64,000 nucleotides of DNA, taken from assembly GCA_000154345.1 (NCBI GenBank), contig DS480348.1, positions 1-64,000 of the forward strand, in the 5' to 3' direction. Of this stretch, positions 41,567-50,812 are shown piece by piece. The notes below the pieces were generated by a model, which was not told the DNA's origin, did no database searches, and worked only from the letters and a program-made list of their open reading frames with translations. The DNA is from [Clostridium] leptum DSM 753 (GTDB taxonomy: Bacteria; Bacillota; Clostridia; Oscillospirales; Acutalibacteraceae). Numbering within the stretch: the first letter of the stretch is position 1; every line of letters starts with the position of its first letter. The translations under genes were made by a program, and so were the position numbers.

Positions 41567-43723
41567 TTATGCCAGTCCGCAGATCCTGGCAATGGAGGAA
41601 ATGAAAAAGCAGAGAGTCATACCGCATGCGGTAGGAAGAAAAAAGGCGAGAGCGGTCCATTTCCAGCTTCCGGTTTCCTTTTTGATGGTAAAGCAGGTAG
41701 TGCCGCAGGGAAAGTGCATCAGGGAAAAGATCATGACGCACAGAGCGGTGACCCAGGTCCAGCCATGATCCGTCAGTAGAGTGTGGAGCTGGGCTAAGCT
41801 GTCGAATTCCATCATGCTTCCCGTGCAGAGATAGCTCATGATGATGATTGGTACCACGATTTCGTTGGCGGGAAATCCTAAGATAAAGGCTAAAAGAATT
41901 ACACCATCCATACCCAGAAGCTTAGCGAAGGGATCGAGAAATTGGGAACAGTGGGTAAGGATACTGGCGTCTCCTACGTAAAGGTTGGCCATACACCAGA
42001 TGATCAATCCTGCCGGCGCGGCTACCGCGGCGGCACGGCCGAGGACAAACAGAGTACGGTCAAAGACAGAGCGGACAATGACCCGGCCGATCTGGGGCGT
42101 ACGGTAGGGCGGCAGCTCTAGGGCGAAGGAAGAGGGTTCTCCCTTGAGAAGGGTGGAAGAGAGAAACCTGGATATCAGCAGGGTCATCACGATACCGAGG
42201 AGGATTACACCGATCAGCATCAAGGTGGAGAATATAGATTGAAGCGGGAGAGCCACAGCTCCGGCGAAGAACATAGTGATCACAGCGATCAAAGTCGGAA
42301 ACCGGCCGTTGCAAGGGACAAAGTTGTTTGTCAGAATGGCGATAAGCCTCTCCCGCGGGGAATCAATGATCCGGCAGCCGATAACTCCGCAGGCATTGCA
42401 GCCAAAGCCCATGCACATGGTTAAGGACTGCTTTCCATGCGCGCCGGCCTTTTTGAAATGTTTATCCATATTAAAGGCGATCCGGGGAAGATAACCCGAG
42501 TCCTCCAAAAGGGTAAATAGTGGGAAAAAGATGGCCATCGGCGGTAGCATGACGGAGATAACCCACGCTAGAGTACGGTAGACTCCCTCCACAAATAATC
42601 CGTTGACCCAGGCCGGAGCGCTGATAGAGGCCAGCCATTCCGTTAGCTTATCCTGAATACCGAATAAAAAGCCAGCGATCAGGTCAGAGGGAACATTGGC
42701 GCCGTTGATGGTGATCCAAAAGATTAAGGCCAGCAGCAAGAGCATCACAGGAATACCGGTAGCCTTTGAGGTGAGGAACTTATCGATTTTCCGATCTCTT
42801 CCGTTATAGCAAGGATTTTCCAGACAAACGCATTGGTGGTAGATGATCTCACTGCGCTTGACCACACGATACACAATCCGATCGCGAAGGGTTTCCGGTG
42901 TATAGCCTGCAGAAGAAAGCTGTTCCCGCGCGACTTTTAGCCCCAGACATAGCTCCTCACAGCCTTCTAAGTCGCAGTCTAAAAATTGGGAAAGAGACTG
43001 GATCAGCTTCGGATCTTGGTCTGCGTCCAGCAGCTTAAGCGCCGCCCAGCGTGGATTCATTTTCCCCTGGGTGAGGCGGCTTACAATAGGAATCAGGCTT
43101 TCCAAAGCGCGCTCGATGGGTTCGTCGTAGGGCAGCTTGACCTGAAAGGTTCTGCGTTCCCCAAAGGATACGGCAGAAACTGCGTCCATTAGTTCCTGAA
43201 GCCCTTTACCGCTTCGGGCTGCGGCGCCGATCACAGGAACGCCTAGATTCAAGCTTAATTCATCTAGATCAATTTCGATTTTTTTCTTTTTCGCCTCGTC
43301 CAACAAATTGACGCATACTACCACCTTATCGGTAATCTCCAAAATTTGAAGCACCAGATTGAGATTCCGTTCCAGACAGGTAGCATCCGCAACCACCACG
43401 ACGGCGTCCGGCTGGCCAAAGCAGACGAAGTCCCGTGCTACCTCTTCTTCTACGGAGGAGGCCATAAGAGAATAAGTACCTGGAATATCCACCAGGATAA
43501 AATCGCGACCGTTGTGGGAATAACGTCCTTGAGCGTTGGAAACCGTCTTGCCCGGCCAATTTCCTGTATGCTGATTTAAGCCGGTTAAAGCGTTAAAGAC
43601 GGTACTTTTTCCAACGTTAGGATTGCCGGCTAATGCGATGACCTTTTCCTGGTCAGAGGATTTTACAATTGCGGGAACGTCGCCGGACGCAGCGCTGCGT
43701 GTGGATTGTTTTGTCAGGCCCAT
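41567..43723 (-). CDS. feoB: ferrous iron transporter FeoB
   Basis: 718 residues. N-terminal GTPase domain: G1 GNPNVGKST, G3 DIPGTY, G4 CVNLLDEAKK; then a helical insertion domain (about 185-290) and two Gate (nucleoside-recognition-like) membrane modules with the conserved Cys motif GFGCNACGVIGCRI. Moves Fe(II) across the membrane. The start is set at ATG 43723, with AAAGGGG 8 bases upstream on the minus strand, instead of the TTG two codons earlier. Encoded 16 bases after feoA. No FeoC-like gene is visible. Confidence 0.95.
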   Translation of the reverse strand: MGLTKQSTRSAASGDVPAIVKSSDQEKVIALAGNPNVGKSTVFNALTGLNQHTGNWPGKTVSNAQGRYSHNGRDFILVDIPGTYSLMASSVEEEVARDFVCFGQPDAVVVVADATCLERNLNLVLQILEITDKVVVCVNLLDEAKKKKIEIDLDELSLNLGVPVIGAAARSGKGLQELMDAVSAVSFGERRTFQVKLPYDEPIERALESLIPIVSRLTQGKMNPRWAALKLLDADQDPKLIQSLSQFLDCDLEGCEELCLGLKVAREQLSSAGYTPETLRDRIVYRVVKRSEIIYHQCVCLENPCYNGRDRKIDKFLTSKATGIPVMLLLLALIFWITINGANVPSDLIAGFLFGIQDKLTEWLASISAPAWVNGLFVEGVYRTLAWVISVMLPPMAIFFPLFTLLEDSGYLPRIAFNMDKHFKKAGAHGKQSLTMCMGFGCNACGVIGCRIIDSPRERLIAILTNNFVPCNGRFPTLIAVITMFFAGAVALPLQSIFSTLMLIGVILLGIVMTLLISRFLSSTLLKGEPSSFALELPPYRTPQIGRVIVRSVFDRTLFVLGRAAAVAAPAGLIIWCMANLYVGDASILTHCSQFLDPFAKLLGMDGVILLAFILGFPANEIVVPIIIMSYLCTGSMMEFDSLAQLHTLLTDHGWTWVTALCVMIFSLMHFPCGTTCFTIKKETGSWKWTALAFFLPTACGMTLCFFISSIARICGLA

Positions 43724-43739
43724 GGTCAATTCCCCTTTC

Positions 43740-43982
43740 TTACCGCTCTACTAGAATCTTGCCGGCATCCTCGCTTCTGAGAGCGATCACGGCGCCGCGG
43801 ATAAAATAGGCTGTTGGATCGCCTGAGGGGCTTTTTTGGAGGGCTTCCACCGGAGTTCCATTTACCAGCCCCAGATCCAACATGCGGCGGCGCTGGGTAC
43901 CGGTGGAAAGAAGCTTTTGTACAATTCCTGTTTCGCCGATAGGAAGTAAGTTCAAAGGAATATATTGGTCTAAAAAGTCCAT
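43740..43982 (-). CDS. feoA: ferrous iron transport accessory protein FeoA
   Basis: 80 residues, SH3-like FeoA fold: LNLLPIGETGIVQKL, QRRRMLDLGLVNGTPVEALQ, GAVIALRSEDAGKILVER. Start placed at ATG 43982 with GGAG 9 bases upstream; a TTG at 43997 would add five residues. FeoA supports FeoB assembly or activity. I see no Fur or DtxR box I would defend in the 180 bases upstream. Confidence 0.92.
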   Translation of the reverse strand: MDFLDQYIPLNLLPIGETGIVQKLLSTGTQRRRMLDLGLVNGTPVEALQKSPSGDPTAYFIRGAVIALRSEDAGKILVER

Positions 43983-44163
43983 TTCAGTAATCTCCAATAC
44001 AGTGAATTTAAGAGAGCCAGCCGTTTGCGTGGAGTTCTCCCAGTGTCACTATATGTGAATAGTGGACGAAATGTTAAAAGCAGGGGTAAGAATAAACAAG
44101 TTGCTCTCAGAAAACTGAGAAACAAAAATTTCAGATGCCCGCGGCTTTGACCGCTGTTGCAGA

Positions 44164-44201
44164 AAAAAGAGAAGCCAGGGAAATTCCTGGCTTCTCTTTT
44201 T
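44164..44201. terminator. bidirectional terminator-like hairpin
   Basis: AAAAAGAGAAGCCAGG (44164-44179), loop GAAATT, CCTGGCTTCTCTTTTT (44186-44201). A run on one side and T run on the other. On the minus strand it would end the ylbJ/small protein/lipoprotein unit, about 210 bases after that unit's last stop, and insulate feoAB. Confidence 0.85.
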
Positions 44202-44410
44202 ACGATTTAAATCCTGCAGAGGCTCCCCCCGTTAGGAAGAGAGAAAAAAGTATGCGAGGCGCCGGTCGGCTGCCTGTGCTTTGTCGGGCGCCGTAGCCGC
44301 CTGGAATGTATACTGCCTTAGGTTTCATTTTCCCTTGGCTGCCGATAAGCTTCCGCTCCTGCCGTGTTCTCGGTTATGTGAAGCAGGTCCGGCTCTGTTC
44401 ATCCTAATCG

Positions 44411-44947
44411 CTAGGGGATATCGCAATCATCGAGGGTATACAATACCTCGATTTCATTTTCCTCCGGCCACTGCCAAATTTCCGCTTCCTGTGCCAGGGC
44501 TTCTGTCATGATCAAAATAGAATGTAAGCCTACCTGATCTGGCTCATCCTCGTGATAAGCGGTGTAATAAAATAAAATCCGGTAGGTTTCCTGGCTGGTA
44601 ACCACAGAGCAAGGATAGCGGAAGGTGAGATACCGCCCCGAACCCATCCGCTTTTCGCTGGAGCCGCCTAAATCCTCCCAGCTAACGGATCTGCCCTGAT
44701 AAAACCGGAAGAACTCGTCGATTTTGCGATCTATTTCATTAATTTTTTTCACCGAGTCTTCGCAGAATAAGTCCTTAAAGCCTTGCTGATCCCCTCGGTC
44801 CAAAGCGGTGAGAAGCCGTTGAACTTCATCCTTGGCGTAATTATCGTTCTCTAAAACGTACCGGAATCCGCAGCCCGCCAGACTGAAGCACCATACCAGA
44901 GCGGTGAGTAAAACGGCGGCTGACCTCAAAAGCTTCCTGTGCTTCAT
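44411..44947 (-). CDS. lipoprotein, DUF5104-like
   Basis: 178 residues. Signal peptide with lipobox CFSLAGC, Cys at about 26. The mature part begins with helices (DEVQRLLTALDRGDQQGFKDLF, IDRKIDEFFRFYQG) followed by a beta-sheet half (RYLTFRYPCSVVTSQETYRI), the arrangement of NTF2-like folds. I believe it fits the DUF5104 lipoproteins of Clostridia but cannot confirm. Function unknown. GGGGGAAAG precedes the ATG. Lies 23 bases downstream of a small Cys protein and the sporulation gene ylbJ, so probably co-transcribed with them. Confidence 0.75.
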   Translation of the reverse strand: MKHRKLLRSAAVLLTALVWCFSLAGCGFRYVLENDNYAKDEVQRLLTALDRGDQQGFKDLFCEDSVKKINEIDRKIDEFFRFYQGRSVSWEDLGGSSEKRMGSGRYLTFRYPCSVVTSQETYRILFYYTAYHEDEPDQVGLHSILIMTEALAQEAEIWQWPEENEIEVLYTLDDCDIP

Positions 44948-44970
44948 TCGCTTTCCCCCGTTTCTGGGCC

Positions 44971-45183
44971 TTACAAGCTGAAATCCTCAGGGGAATAGCT
45001 GGGAAGCTTGGGTTTGGTTTTGGGAATCCGCCTTAAGGGATCGTAACGGAAGGCCCGGCAGCCGCCCTTAAAGGATAAAACGCGGCCTTGCGAGCAGGAA
45101 TAAGACCCGTCTCTGCTTTTTACGCCATGCTCGCAGTAGGAACAATCGGCAGATATTTGGTTGCCAAATAATTTTTTTTTCAC
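44971..45183 (-). CDS. small four-Cys protein of unknown function
   Basis: 70 residues from GTG 45183, with TGGAG about 10 bases upstream. Four cysteines: CSYCEHG and CSQG plus GGCRAFRYDP. The spacing suggests a metal site or disulfides. The C-terminal tail is basic and Pro-rich (RRIPKTKPKLPSYSPEDFSL). Only 3 bases separate it from ylbJ upstream, so it is translated from the same message. I do not know a function. Confidence 0.75.
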   Translation of the reverse strand: MKKKLFGNQISADCSYCEHGVKSRDGSYSCSQGRVLSFKGGCRAFRYDPLRRIPKTKPKLPSYSPEDFSL

Positions 45184-45186
45184 AGG

Positions 45187-46317
45187 CTATCGCTCCAGAG
45201 ATTTTTTCTTTTTTTTCATTGTAACATTTTTTACCTGCAATGACAATAAGAACACCACGCACAGCAGCAAAAGAAGCAGCCCTCCATCCGCCCGCAGCGC
45301 TAATCCTCCGCTGAGACTTTGCCCGGTAGAGAAAAATACGGTTTCTGTAATCGGAAAGAAATGGAGCCCGATCACAGTGAAGAGGGCTGACAGCAGTCCG
45401 TGAAACAGACGGAAAAGAAGAAAGACTGCCTTGGAAAAAGAAACGGACCGGAGCATAGAGAAAATTTGGAAATCCACGCAAAGCCCGGCCCAGCCCAGGG
45501 CGAAGGAAAGAAACGGAGCGCCGGCACCGGCGGAGGCCGCGGCGGTGCTGCCGGTAGTGACCTCCAGAAGCACCGGAACCAAGGAGGAGGCTATGCGGTC
45601 AGGCAGCCCGAAAGAAGAGAAGACCTCCTTCAAAAAGGAGGATATGCCGCTTTGATCCAGGATCACAAGCAGAGCGGAAAACAGAATGACAAAGGAGCAC
45701 ATGCTGATCATGCTGGAAGCGCCATCCGACGCGGCTTCCACCAGAGCGGAGGAAACAGGCATGGAGGCGGAGGATGCTCCGCCGCGCGCTTCGGCAGGAG
45801 CCTCCTCTCCCCTTGCGAAAAGCCCAACGAGGATTCCCAGCACAAGAGCGGCGGAGAGCTGAGAGATAAACAGGATAATCCCAGTTTGAACGCTGCCCAG
45901 AAGTCCGGAGCCGGTTACGGATATTACAAAGGCCGGTCCGGCGCCGACCGTGAAGCATAGCATCCGGCGGGCCTGCTTTTGGGTGATTTCTCCGGAATCC
46001 AACAGGGCTTTAATCCCTCTGGCACCGGAAGGATATCCGCCGGTCAAGCCGATCAGAACAGTGGCTCCGGCGCTGCCCGGCAGACGGAACAGCCTTTTTG
46101 TCACAGGGTCGAGGAGCCGGGAAAGCGCCTTGGACACCCCGGATTTCACCACGAATACGGAAAGCACTAAAAAGGGGAAAATAGAAGGAATCAGAATATT
46201 CCCGCAGAAGCTCAGCCCCCGCTTAGCGCCCTGGGCGCATTGACCGGGAAAGCATAAGATTCCCGCCGCCGCGAGAGCGGCGGCGACAGCCGCAAAGACC
46301 AGCCTGCCTTTTTTCAT
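45187..46317 (-). CDS. ylbJ: sporulation integral membrane protein YlbJ
   Basis: 376 residues with about eight hydrophobic segments and a Gate/nucleoside-recognition-like core: CGNILIPSIFPFLVLSVFVV, VLIGLTGGYPSGARGIKALL, MLCFTVGAGPAFVISVTGSG. In Bacillus YlbJ is made under the mother-cell sigma-E factor and is needed for a normal spore cortex. The middle has a Glu/Ala/Ser-rich loop. Upstream on the minus strand lies a 490-base gap. Supports the view that the organism makes spores. Confidence 0.9.
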   Translation of the reverse strand: MKKGRLVFAAVAAALAAAGILCFPGQCAQGAKRGLSFCGNILIPSIFPFLVLSVFVVKSGVSKALSRLLDPVTKRLFRLPGSAGATVLIGLTGGYPSGARGIKALLDSGEITQKQARRMLCFTVGAGPAFVISVTGSGLLGSVQTGIILFISQLSAALVLGILVGLFARGEEAPAEARGGASSASMPVSSALVEAASDGASSMISMCSFVILFSALLVILDQSGISSFLKEVFSSFGLPDRIASSLVPVLLEVTTGSTAAASAGAGAPFLSFALGWAGLCVDFQIFSMLRSVSFSKAVFLLFRLFHGLLSALFTVIGLHFFPITETVFFSTGQSLSGGLALRADGGLLLLLLCVVFLLSLQVKNVTMKKKKKSLER

Positions 46318-46807
46318 ACAATCACTTCCTTAAAAACAGAATGCAAACGGAGCAAGCGGCGGTTTTCTGGTTTATCGAAAAAGCGCGGACCGGCGGCCCA
46401 TGAGGAAAAGACCGCGAAAGGCGGATCATTCAGCGCTTTCCATGGCCAGCATAAGGCCTTGGTAATCCAGGGGCTGAACCGCGGCTTGAGACGCTGGGGC
46501 CGGCAATTGTTACAGGGCCTTTTTCAAAAAAGGCCCGAAGCGTTGGCCCTCTCGTGTTTTCCGTAATCTGCTGATTTGCTGGAAATATTTTTGGCCGGGG
46601 AGAAGCACGCCTTCAGTTTCCATTAGCCCCGGTTAGGACAGCCGGCCTGTCACATGGATACGGCTTTCGAAAAACACCGCGGGAGCTCCGGCCTGTAAAA
46701 CTATATGCGGCTGTCTAACCGGTTAGGACGGGAAAGGACTAAGTGATTTTTCTTTCGGCAGCCGCATAAATCTAATTTGATAGGGAGACTGCGAAGGAGG
46801 AATTCCA
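46318..46807. other. intergenic region between divergent ylbJ and yqfC
   Basis: No gene seen. Contains a short hairpin GGGCCTTTTTC/AAAAAAGGCCC (46517-46538) and two similar TAGGACRGS tracts near 46634 and 46723. Both flanking genes are sporulation genes, so sigma-E-type promoters are expected here, but I cannot place one with confidence. The ribosome-binding site of yqfC is AAGGAGG at 46794-46800. Confidence 0.5.
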
Positions 46808-47113
46808 ATGAGAAAATTCCGAAGGCTGCCGGAGGATGAGCGCCCAGCTCCGGCAAAGGGAAGCAAGCTTGCCGAGGCGCTCCAGGTGCCGGCGGGAGCG
46901 GTATCAGTTCTGCCCAGAATGGAGTTCTGCGGGAACCGGGAGGTGACTATCGACGGCTCTAAGGGGGTATTGGAATATGACGAAAACCTGATCCGGATCA
47001 ATATGGGAAAAATGGTAGCTTGCTTTTTCGGCAGGAATCTAAATATCAAATGCTTTAATTTGGAGTCCTTGGTGATCGAGGGCTACATTACATCAATTGA
47101 ATTTCTAGCTTAG
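46808..47113 (+). CDS. yqfC: sporulation protein YqfC
   Basis: 101 residues, YabP/YqfC family. The conserved part is LPRMEFCGNREVTIDGSKGV, LEYDENLIRINMG and LNIKCFNLESLVIEGYITSI. Made in the mother cell in Bacillus; precise role unclear. N terminus is charged (MRKFRRLPEDERPAPAKGSK). The start at 46808 has AAGGAGG 7 bases upstream. Next gene is yqfD, the usual partner, but here 257 bases and a hairpin lie between them. Confidence 0.88.
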   Translation: MRKFRRLPEDERPAPAKGSKLAEALQVPAGAVSVLPRMEFCGNREVTIDGSKGVLEYDENLIRINMGKMVACFFGRNLNIKCFNLESLVIEGYITSIEFLA

Positions 47114-47171
47114 AAAGCTGGTTCGCGGCTGAACGCATCAGAGGCGGGGCCTCTTGGCGCCCCCATAGATG

Positions 47172-47209
47172 AGAAGCGCCGGATTGGCCTGAGAGCCTGG
47201 CGCTTTTCT
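47172..47209 (+). terminator. hairpin between yqfC and yqfD
   Basis: AAGCGCC (47174-47180) pairs with GGCGCTT (47199-47205), followed by TTCT. Short T run; possibly a weak terminator or processing site. Confidence 0.5.
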
Positions 47210-47370
47210 GAGGAAGGACAGAGAAAAAACAGAGAGAAGGGGCAGAACCCGCAGCTAGGCTTAAAGCGGGGAACCCAGCCCTTGGAGAGGGGCTTTAAAC
47301 ACTACTACTTTACATAGAAGGAGAATATGATTTCACTGGCATTGCCAGGCGGGATCATACAGAACAGACC

Positions 47371-48558
47371 ATGCTGCTGCGTTTTCTCAGATGGATGGCC
47401 GGCTATGTGCTGTTTATCGGTATGGGCGGCTATCCGGAAAAATTTATGAATCTGGCGGCCCGGGCGAATATCACCCTGTGGCAGGTAAAAAACAGCAAGG
47501 GAAGCTTTCAGGCCCGGGTGGCAAAAAGCCAGTACCGGGAGCTGCGCCGGCCGGCAAAAAAGGCCGGGATGCGCCTGCGGGTAAAAAAACGGAAGGGCTT
47601 TCCCTTTTTTATGCGCCGCTACCGCCACCGCCTGGGACTTCTGGCGGGAATCGCTTTGTTTTTTGCGACCATCTGGTTTTTGTCGCTTCACGTATGGGTT
47701 ATTAATGTTTCCGGCAATGACGAAATCACCGAGGAGCAGGTGATCTCCGTGATGGATGAAATCGGCATCCGTCCGGGAGTGCGAACCTCCGGCTTAGACG
47801 CGGAGCTGCTGGAGCAGGCCGCGATGGTGAAGCTGAAGGATGTCTCCTGGATGGCCATTAACTTCCAGGGAAGCGTAGTGAATGTGGAATTAAAGGAGCG
47901 GGACGCGCCTCCGGAAGCCATTCCCATGGAGGAGCCATGCAACCTGAAATCCTCTTATCCAGGCCAGATCGTACGCCTGGAGGTGATCTCAGGGGTCACC
48001 GTGGTGGAGGAGGGAGACGCCGTCACCCAGGGACAGCTTTTGGTCAGCGGTGTGTTTGAGGATCTTTTGGAGGGAAAAAGCCATTACCAGCACGCCAGCG
48101 GCAAGGTGATCGCCAGAACCCGGAGGCAGCTTTCCGTGGAGGTTCCGCTGACCCAAACGGTACAGGTTCCCACTGAGGAAACGGTGGTCCGTAAAAAGCT
48201 GGAGTTATTCGGCCTGGAGCTCCCCTTAACTCTGAACCCCGAGCCGGGGGAGGAGTACGAGGCGGAGGAGGAGAAGGAACAGGTCCGTCTTTTCGGGAAT
48301 AAGCTGCCGATGGAGTTTACCACTCAGGTTTGGACTCTGCAAAAGGAGGAAACAGTGACTCTGACAGAGGAGGAGGCCAAAAAGCAGGGAGAGGAAAAGC
48401 TGAAGGAATTGGAGGAAGCCAGTATGGAGGATCGTAAAATCATCGAAAGGACGCTGACTACCGAGCTGAAGGATGGGATCTGCCGCGTGACGGCGGATTA
48501 TGTCTGTGAAGAAAATATTGCCCTGGAAAGCCCTATCTATCTAGCCGGGGATTCGTAA
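47371..48558 (+). CDS. yqfD: sporulation protein YqfD
   Basis: 395 residues. Cytoplasmic N-terminal domain (about 1-90), one membrane helix (HRLGLLAGIALFFATIWFLS at about 90-110), then a large external domain resembling FtsQ/POTRA-like folds (VWVINVSGNDEITEEQVISV), with basic KKRKGFPFF before the helix. Together with YqfC it is needed for efficient sporulation. The start at 47371 lacks a strong ribosome-binding site. Rich in Glu near residues 300-350. Confidence 0.88.
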   Translation: MLLRFLRWMAGYVLFIGMGGYPEKFMNLAARANITLWQVKNSKGSFQARVAKSQYRELRRPAKKAGMRLRVKKRKGFPFFMRRYRHRLGLLAGIALFFATIWFLSLHVWVINVSGNDEITEEQVISVMDEIGIRPGVRTSGLDAELLEQAAMVKLKDVSWMAINFQGSVVNVELKERDAPPEAIPMEEPCNLKSSYPGQIVRLEVISGVTVVEEGDAVTQGQLLVSGVFEDLLEGKSHYQHASGKVIARTRRQLSVEVPLTQTVQVPTEETVVRKKLELFGLELPLTLNPEPGEEYEAEEEKEQVRLFGNKLPMEFTTQVWTLQKEETVTLTEEEAKKQGEEKLKELEEASMEDRKIIERTLTTELKDGICRVTADYVCEENIALESPIYLAGDS

Positions 48559-48762
48559 GGCAGGCGGGAGCCGCTTGTGGGGAACGGCCGAGTCTGCCGG
48601 GGAGAAGCGGATTTTGACGAGCCGCGCGCCTTGCTCCGAAGAGGGCTGTCAGGAAAAGCCCTGATCATTCGAAGAAAATTTCGTGAATGTGACAATGAGG
48701 CCCCTGTGTTTTTGCCGTATGTGTATCAGATGTGACAAAACTTTGAAATTTTTGTTTTGCTA

Positions 48763-48791
48763 ATGACTAAAACTGGGATTTGTGTTATAAT
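48763..48791 (+). promoter_or_regulatory. extended -10 promoter before phoH
   Basis: TGTTATAAT (48783-48791) is an extended -10 box; the -35 place has ATGACT (48763-48768) 17 bases upstream. Transcription would start near 48798, about 40 bases before the phoH ATG, and could cover phoH through recO. Confidence 0.6.
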
Positions 48792-48837
48792 ATTATCAGT
48801 TTTAATCCGGCCTTAGGCCGCAAATTCAGGTGATGGA

Positions 48838-49803
48838 ATGGCGGAACAAAGTATTAATATCGACCGCATGGAACACGCGGTGGCTCTGTTTGGAAGCTTT
48901 GACGAGAATATCAAGCTGATCGAAAGCGAGTATCAGGTGAAGGTTCTCAGCCGGGGCAACGAGCTGAAGGTGGCCGGCGATGTGGAGCAGGTGGCGAAAG
49001 CGGTCCGTGTGATCGACAGCCTTTTAACCCTGCTGAACCGGGGCGAGCTGCTAAGCGAACAGAATGTGCGCTACTGTATGTCTCTGATCGACGACGGCAG
49101 CGAGGGCAAGCTGGAATCCCTGGTAGGAGACTGCATCTGCGTCACCGCCCGGGGAAAGCCGGTAAAGCCGAAAACCCTGGGACAGAAGGGCTACTGCACC
49201 GCGATTAAGGAAAATACCATCACCATCGGGGTGGGCCCCGCTGGAACCGGCAAAACGTATCTGGCCGTTGCAATGGCGGTCACCGCTTTCCGGGCCAGGG
49301 AGGTCAACCGGATCATTTTAACCCGTCCCGCGGTGGAAGCGGGAGAGAAGCTGGGCTTTCTGCCCGGAGACCTTCAGCAGAAGGTCGACCCTTACCTGCG
49401 CCCCTTGTATGACGCCCTGTTTGATATGCTGGGCACGGATACCTACCAGAAATACGTGGAGCGGGGCAATATCGAGGTAGCGCCCCTGGCTTATATGAGG
49501 GGCCGCACCCTGGACGACAGCTTTATCATTTTGGATGAAGCCCAGAATACCACGCCGGAGCAGATGAAAATGTTTCTGACCAGGCTCGGCTTCAATTCCA
49601 AGATGGTCATCACCGGGGACATCACACAGATCGACCTGCCGGATGGAAAGCGCTCCGGCCTGCGGGATGTGCTGAAAATTCTGAAAAATGTGGATGATAT
49701 CGCCCAGATCCGGTTTAATGAACGGGATGTGGTCCGGCACAAGCTGGTGCAGGAAATTATTAAAGCGTACGAAAAAAACGAGGAGGGAAAACGTAACAGA
49801 TGA
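48838..49803 (+). CDS. phoH: PhoH-like ATPase (PhoH/YbeZ family)
   Basis: 321 residues. Short N-terminal KH-like region (VALFGSFDENIKLIESEY...), then the P-loop domain: Walker A GPAGTGKTYLAVAMAV (about residues 137-152), Walker B FIILDEAQNTTPEQM, and sensor VITGDITQIDLP. The family is linked to RNA metabolism and partners YbeY. The stop overlaps the ybeY start by 4 bases (49800-49803). In Bacillus the membrane HD-phosphodiesterase gene pgpH lies between them; it is absent here. Confidence 0.94.
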   Translation: MAEQSINIDRMEHAVALFGSFDENIKLIESEYQVKVLSRGNELKVAGDVEQVAKAVRVIDSLLTLLNRGELLSEQNVRYCMSLIDDGSEGKLESLVGDCICVTARGKPVKPKTLGQKGYCTAIKENTITIGVGPAGTGKTYLAVAMAVTAFRAREVNRIILTRPAVEAGEKLGFLPGDLQQKVDPYLRPLYDALFDMLGTDTYQKYVERGNIEVAPLAYMRGRTLDDSFIILDEAQNTTPEQMKMFLTRLGFNSKMVITGDITQIDLPDGKRSGLRDVLKILKNVDDIAQIRFNERDVVRHKLVQEIIKAYEKNEEGKRNR

Positions 49804-50309
49804 CGGACAAAATTAGAGTGATTATTTCCAACAGCCAAAAAGAAGTAAAAATACCCACAGGGCTGCGGATGCTGGTTCGCCGCTGCTGCAACGCCGTGCT
49901 TCGAATGGAAAATTTTCAGGGTGCGGCTGAAGTCAGCGTCACCTTTGCAAATAACGAGCAGATTCATGAGCTGAATAAAATGCACCGGAACGTGGACGCG
50001 CCTACCGACGTGCTGTCCTTTCCGATGGGCGAAGACGGCAAATACGATATTGACCCAGCGACCAACGCCAAAATTCTTGGAGATATTGTGATTTCCATGG
50101 AAAAGGCCGTGGAGCAGGCGGAACGCTTTGGCCACACTCTGCAAAGAGAAGTGGGATACTTAACCGCCCATTCCATGCTGCACCTTCTGGGCTATGACCA
50201 TGAGGAGCCGCTGGAGAAGGTTCACATGAGAGAAAAAGAGGAGCTGGTAATGACTCAGCTGGGTCTGCCCAGCACCACCAGCTATGTGTTGAATTCGGAT
50301 GAAGAATAG
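49800..50309 (+). CDS. ybeY: rRNA maturation endoribonuclease YbeY
   Basis: 169 residues. Zinc-binding motif in LTAHSMLHLLGYDHEE (three His of HxxxHxxGxxH), preceded by NRMHRNVDAPTDVLSFPMGE-like family sequence (here MHRNVDAPTDVLSFPM). Processes 16S rRNA ends and takes part in ribosome quality control. Translation is coupled to phoH and the 3' end overlaps dgkA by 11 bases. Confidence 0.95.
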   Translation: MTDKIRVIISNSQKEVKIPTGLRMLVRRCCNAVLRMENFQGAAEVSVTFANNEQIHELNKMHRNVDAPTDVLSFPMGEDGKYDIDPATNAKILGDIVISMEKAVEQAERFGHTLQREVGYLTAHSMLHLLGYDHEEPLEKVHMREKEELVMTQLGLPSTTSYVLNSDEE

Positions 50310-50808
50310 GCCGTCAAAATTTTTCAGAGGGTTTAAGTTTGCGTTCCGCGGAGTGATCCACTGCATTAATAATGAGAGAAATATGCGTTTTCATACGGCG
50401 GTCATGCTGTATGTGCTGGCATTTTCGCCTTTTTTTACCCTGACGAAAACCCAGTACGCTGTTTTGATCCTTACCATTTCCAGCGTGATCTCCGCGGAGA
50501 TGCTCAACACCGCCGCAGAGGAGCTTGCCGATTTATCTGCCGCCGATTACAATCCCTTGGCCCGGGCTGCTAAGGATATCGCGGCGGGAGCGGTGCTCGT
50601 CTGCGCGTTTTTTTCTGTAGTGGTGGGCGCCGTCATTCTGTGGCAGCCTGACGCGTTTGCCAGGATCTTCCGCTTTTTCCTGGACAAGCCTTGGATGCTG
50701 GCCGTAACCCTGGCGGCTACAGCCCTGATCGCTGTTTACGTGGCCAAGGGGCCGTTGTGGATCGGAAGAGCCTTTGCCCGCTGGGCTGGAAAAGTAAGAA
50801 AGAGGTAA
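50299..50808 (+). CDS. dgkA: diacylglycerol/undecaprenol kinase family protein
   Basis: 169 residues; the prokaryotic DgkA family in Firmicutes is usually 110-140. Core motifs: GFKFAFRGVIHCINNERNMR, ISAEMLNTAAEELADLSA (catalytic Glu and Asn) and NPLARAAKDIAAGAVLV. After these three membrane helices an additional stretch (about 125-169) has one more hydrophobic segment (PWMLAVTLAATALIAVYVAK) and a basic tail. Phosphorylates lipid alcohols in the membrane; Gram-positive members prefer undecaprenol. Starts inside the end of ybeY. Confidence 0.92.
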   Translation: MKNRPSKFFRGFKFAFRGVIHCINNERNMRFHTAVMLYVLAFSPFFTLTKTQYAVLILTISSVISAEMLNTAAEELADLSAADYNPLARAAKDIAAGAVLVCAFFSVVVGAVILWQPDAFARIFRFFLDKPWMLAVTLAATALIAVYVAKGPLWIGRAFARWAGKVRKR

Positions 50809-50812
50809 CAAG

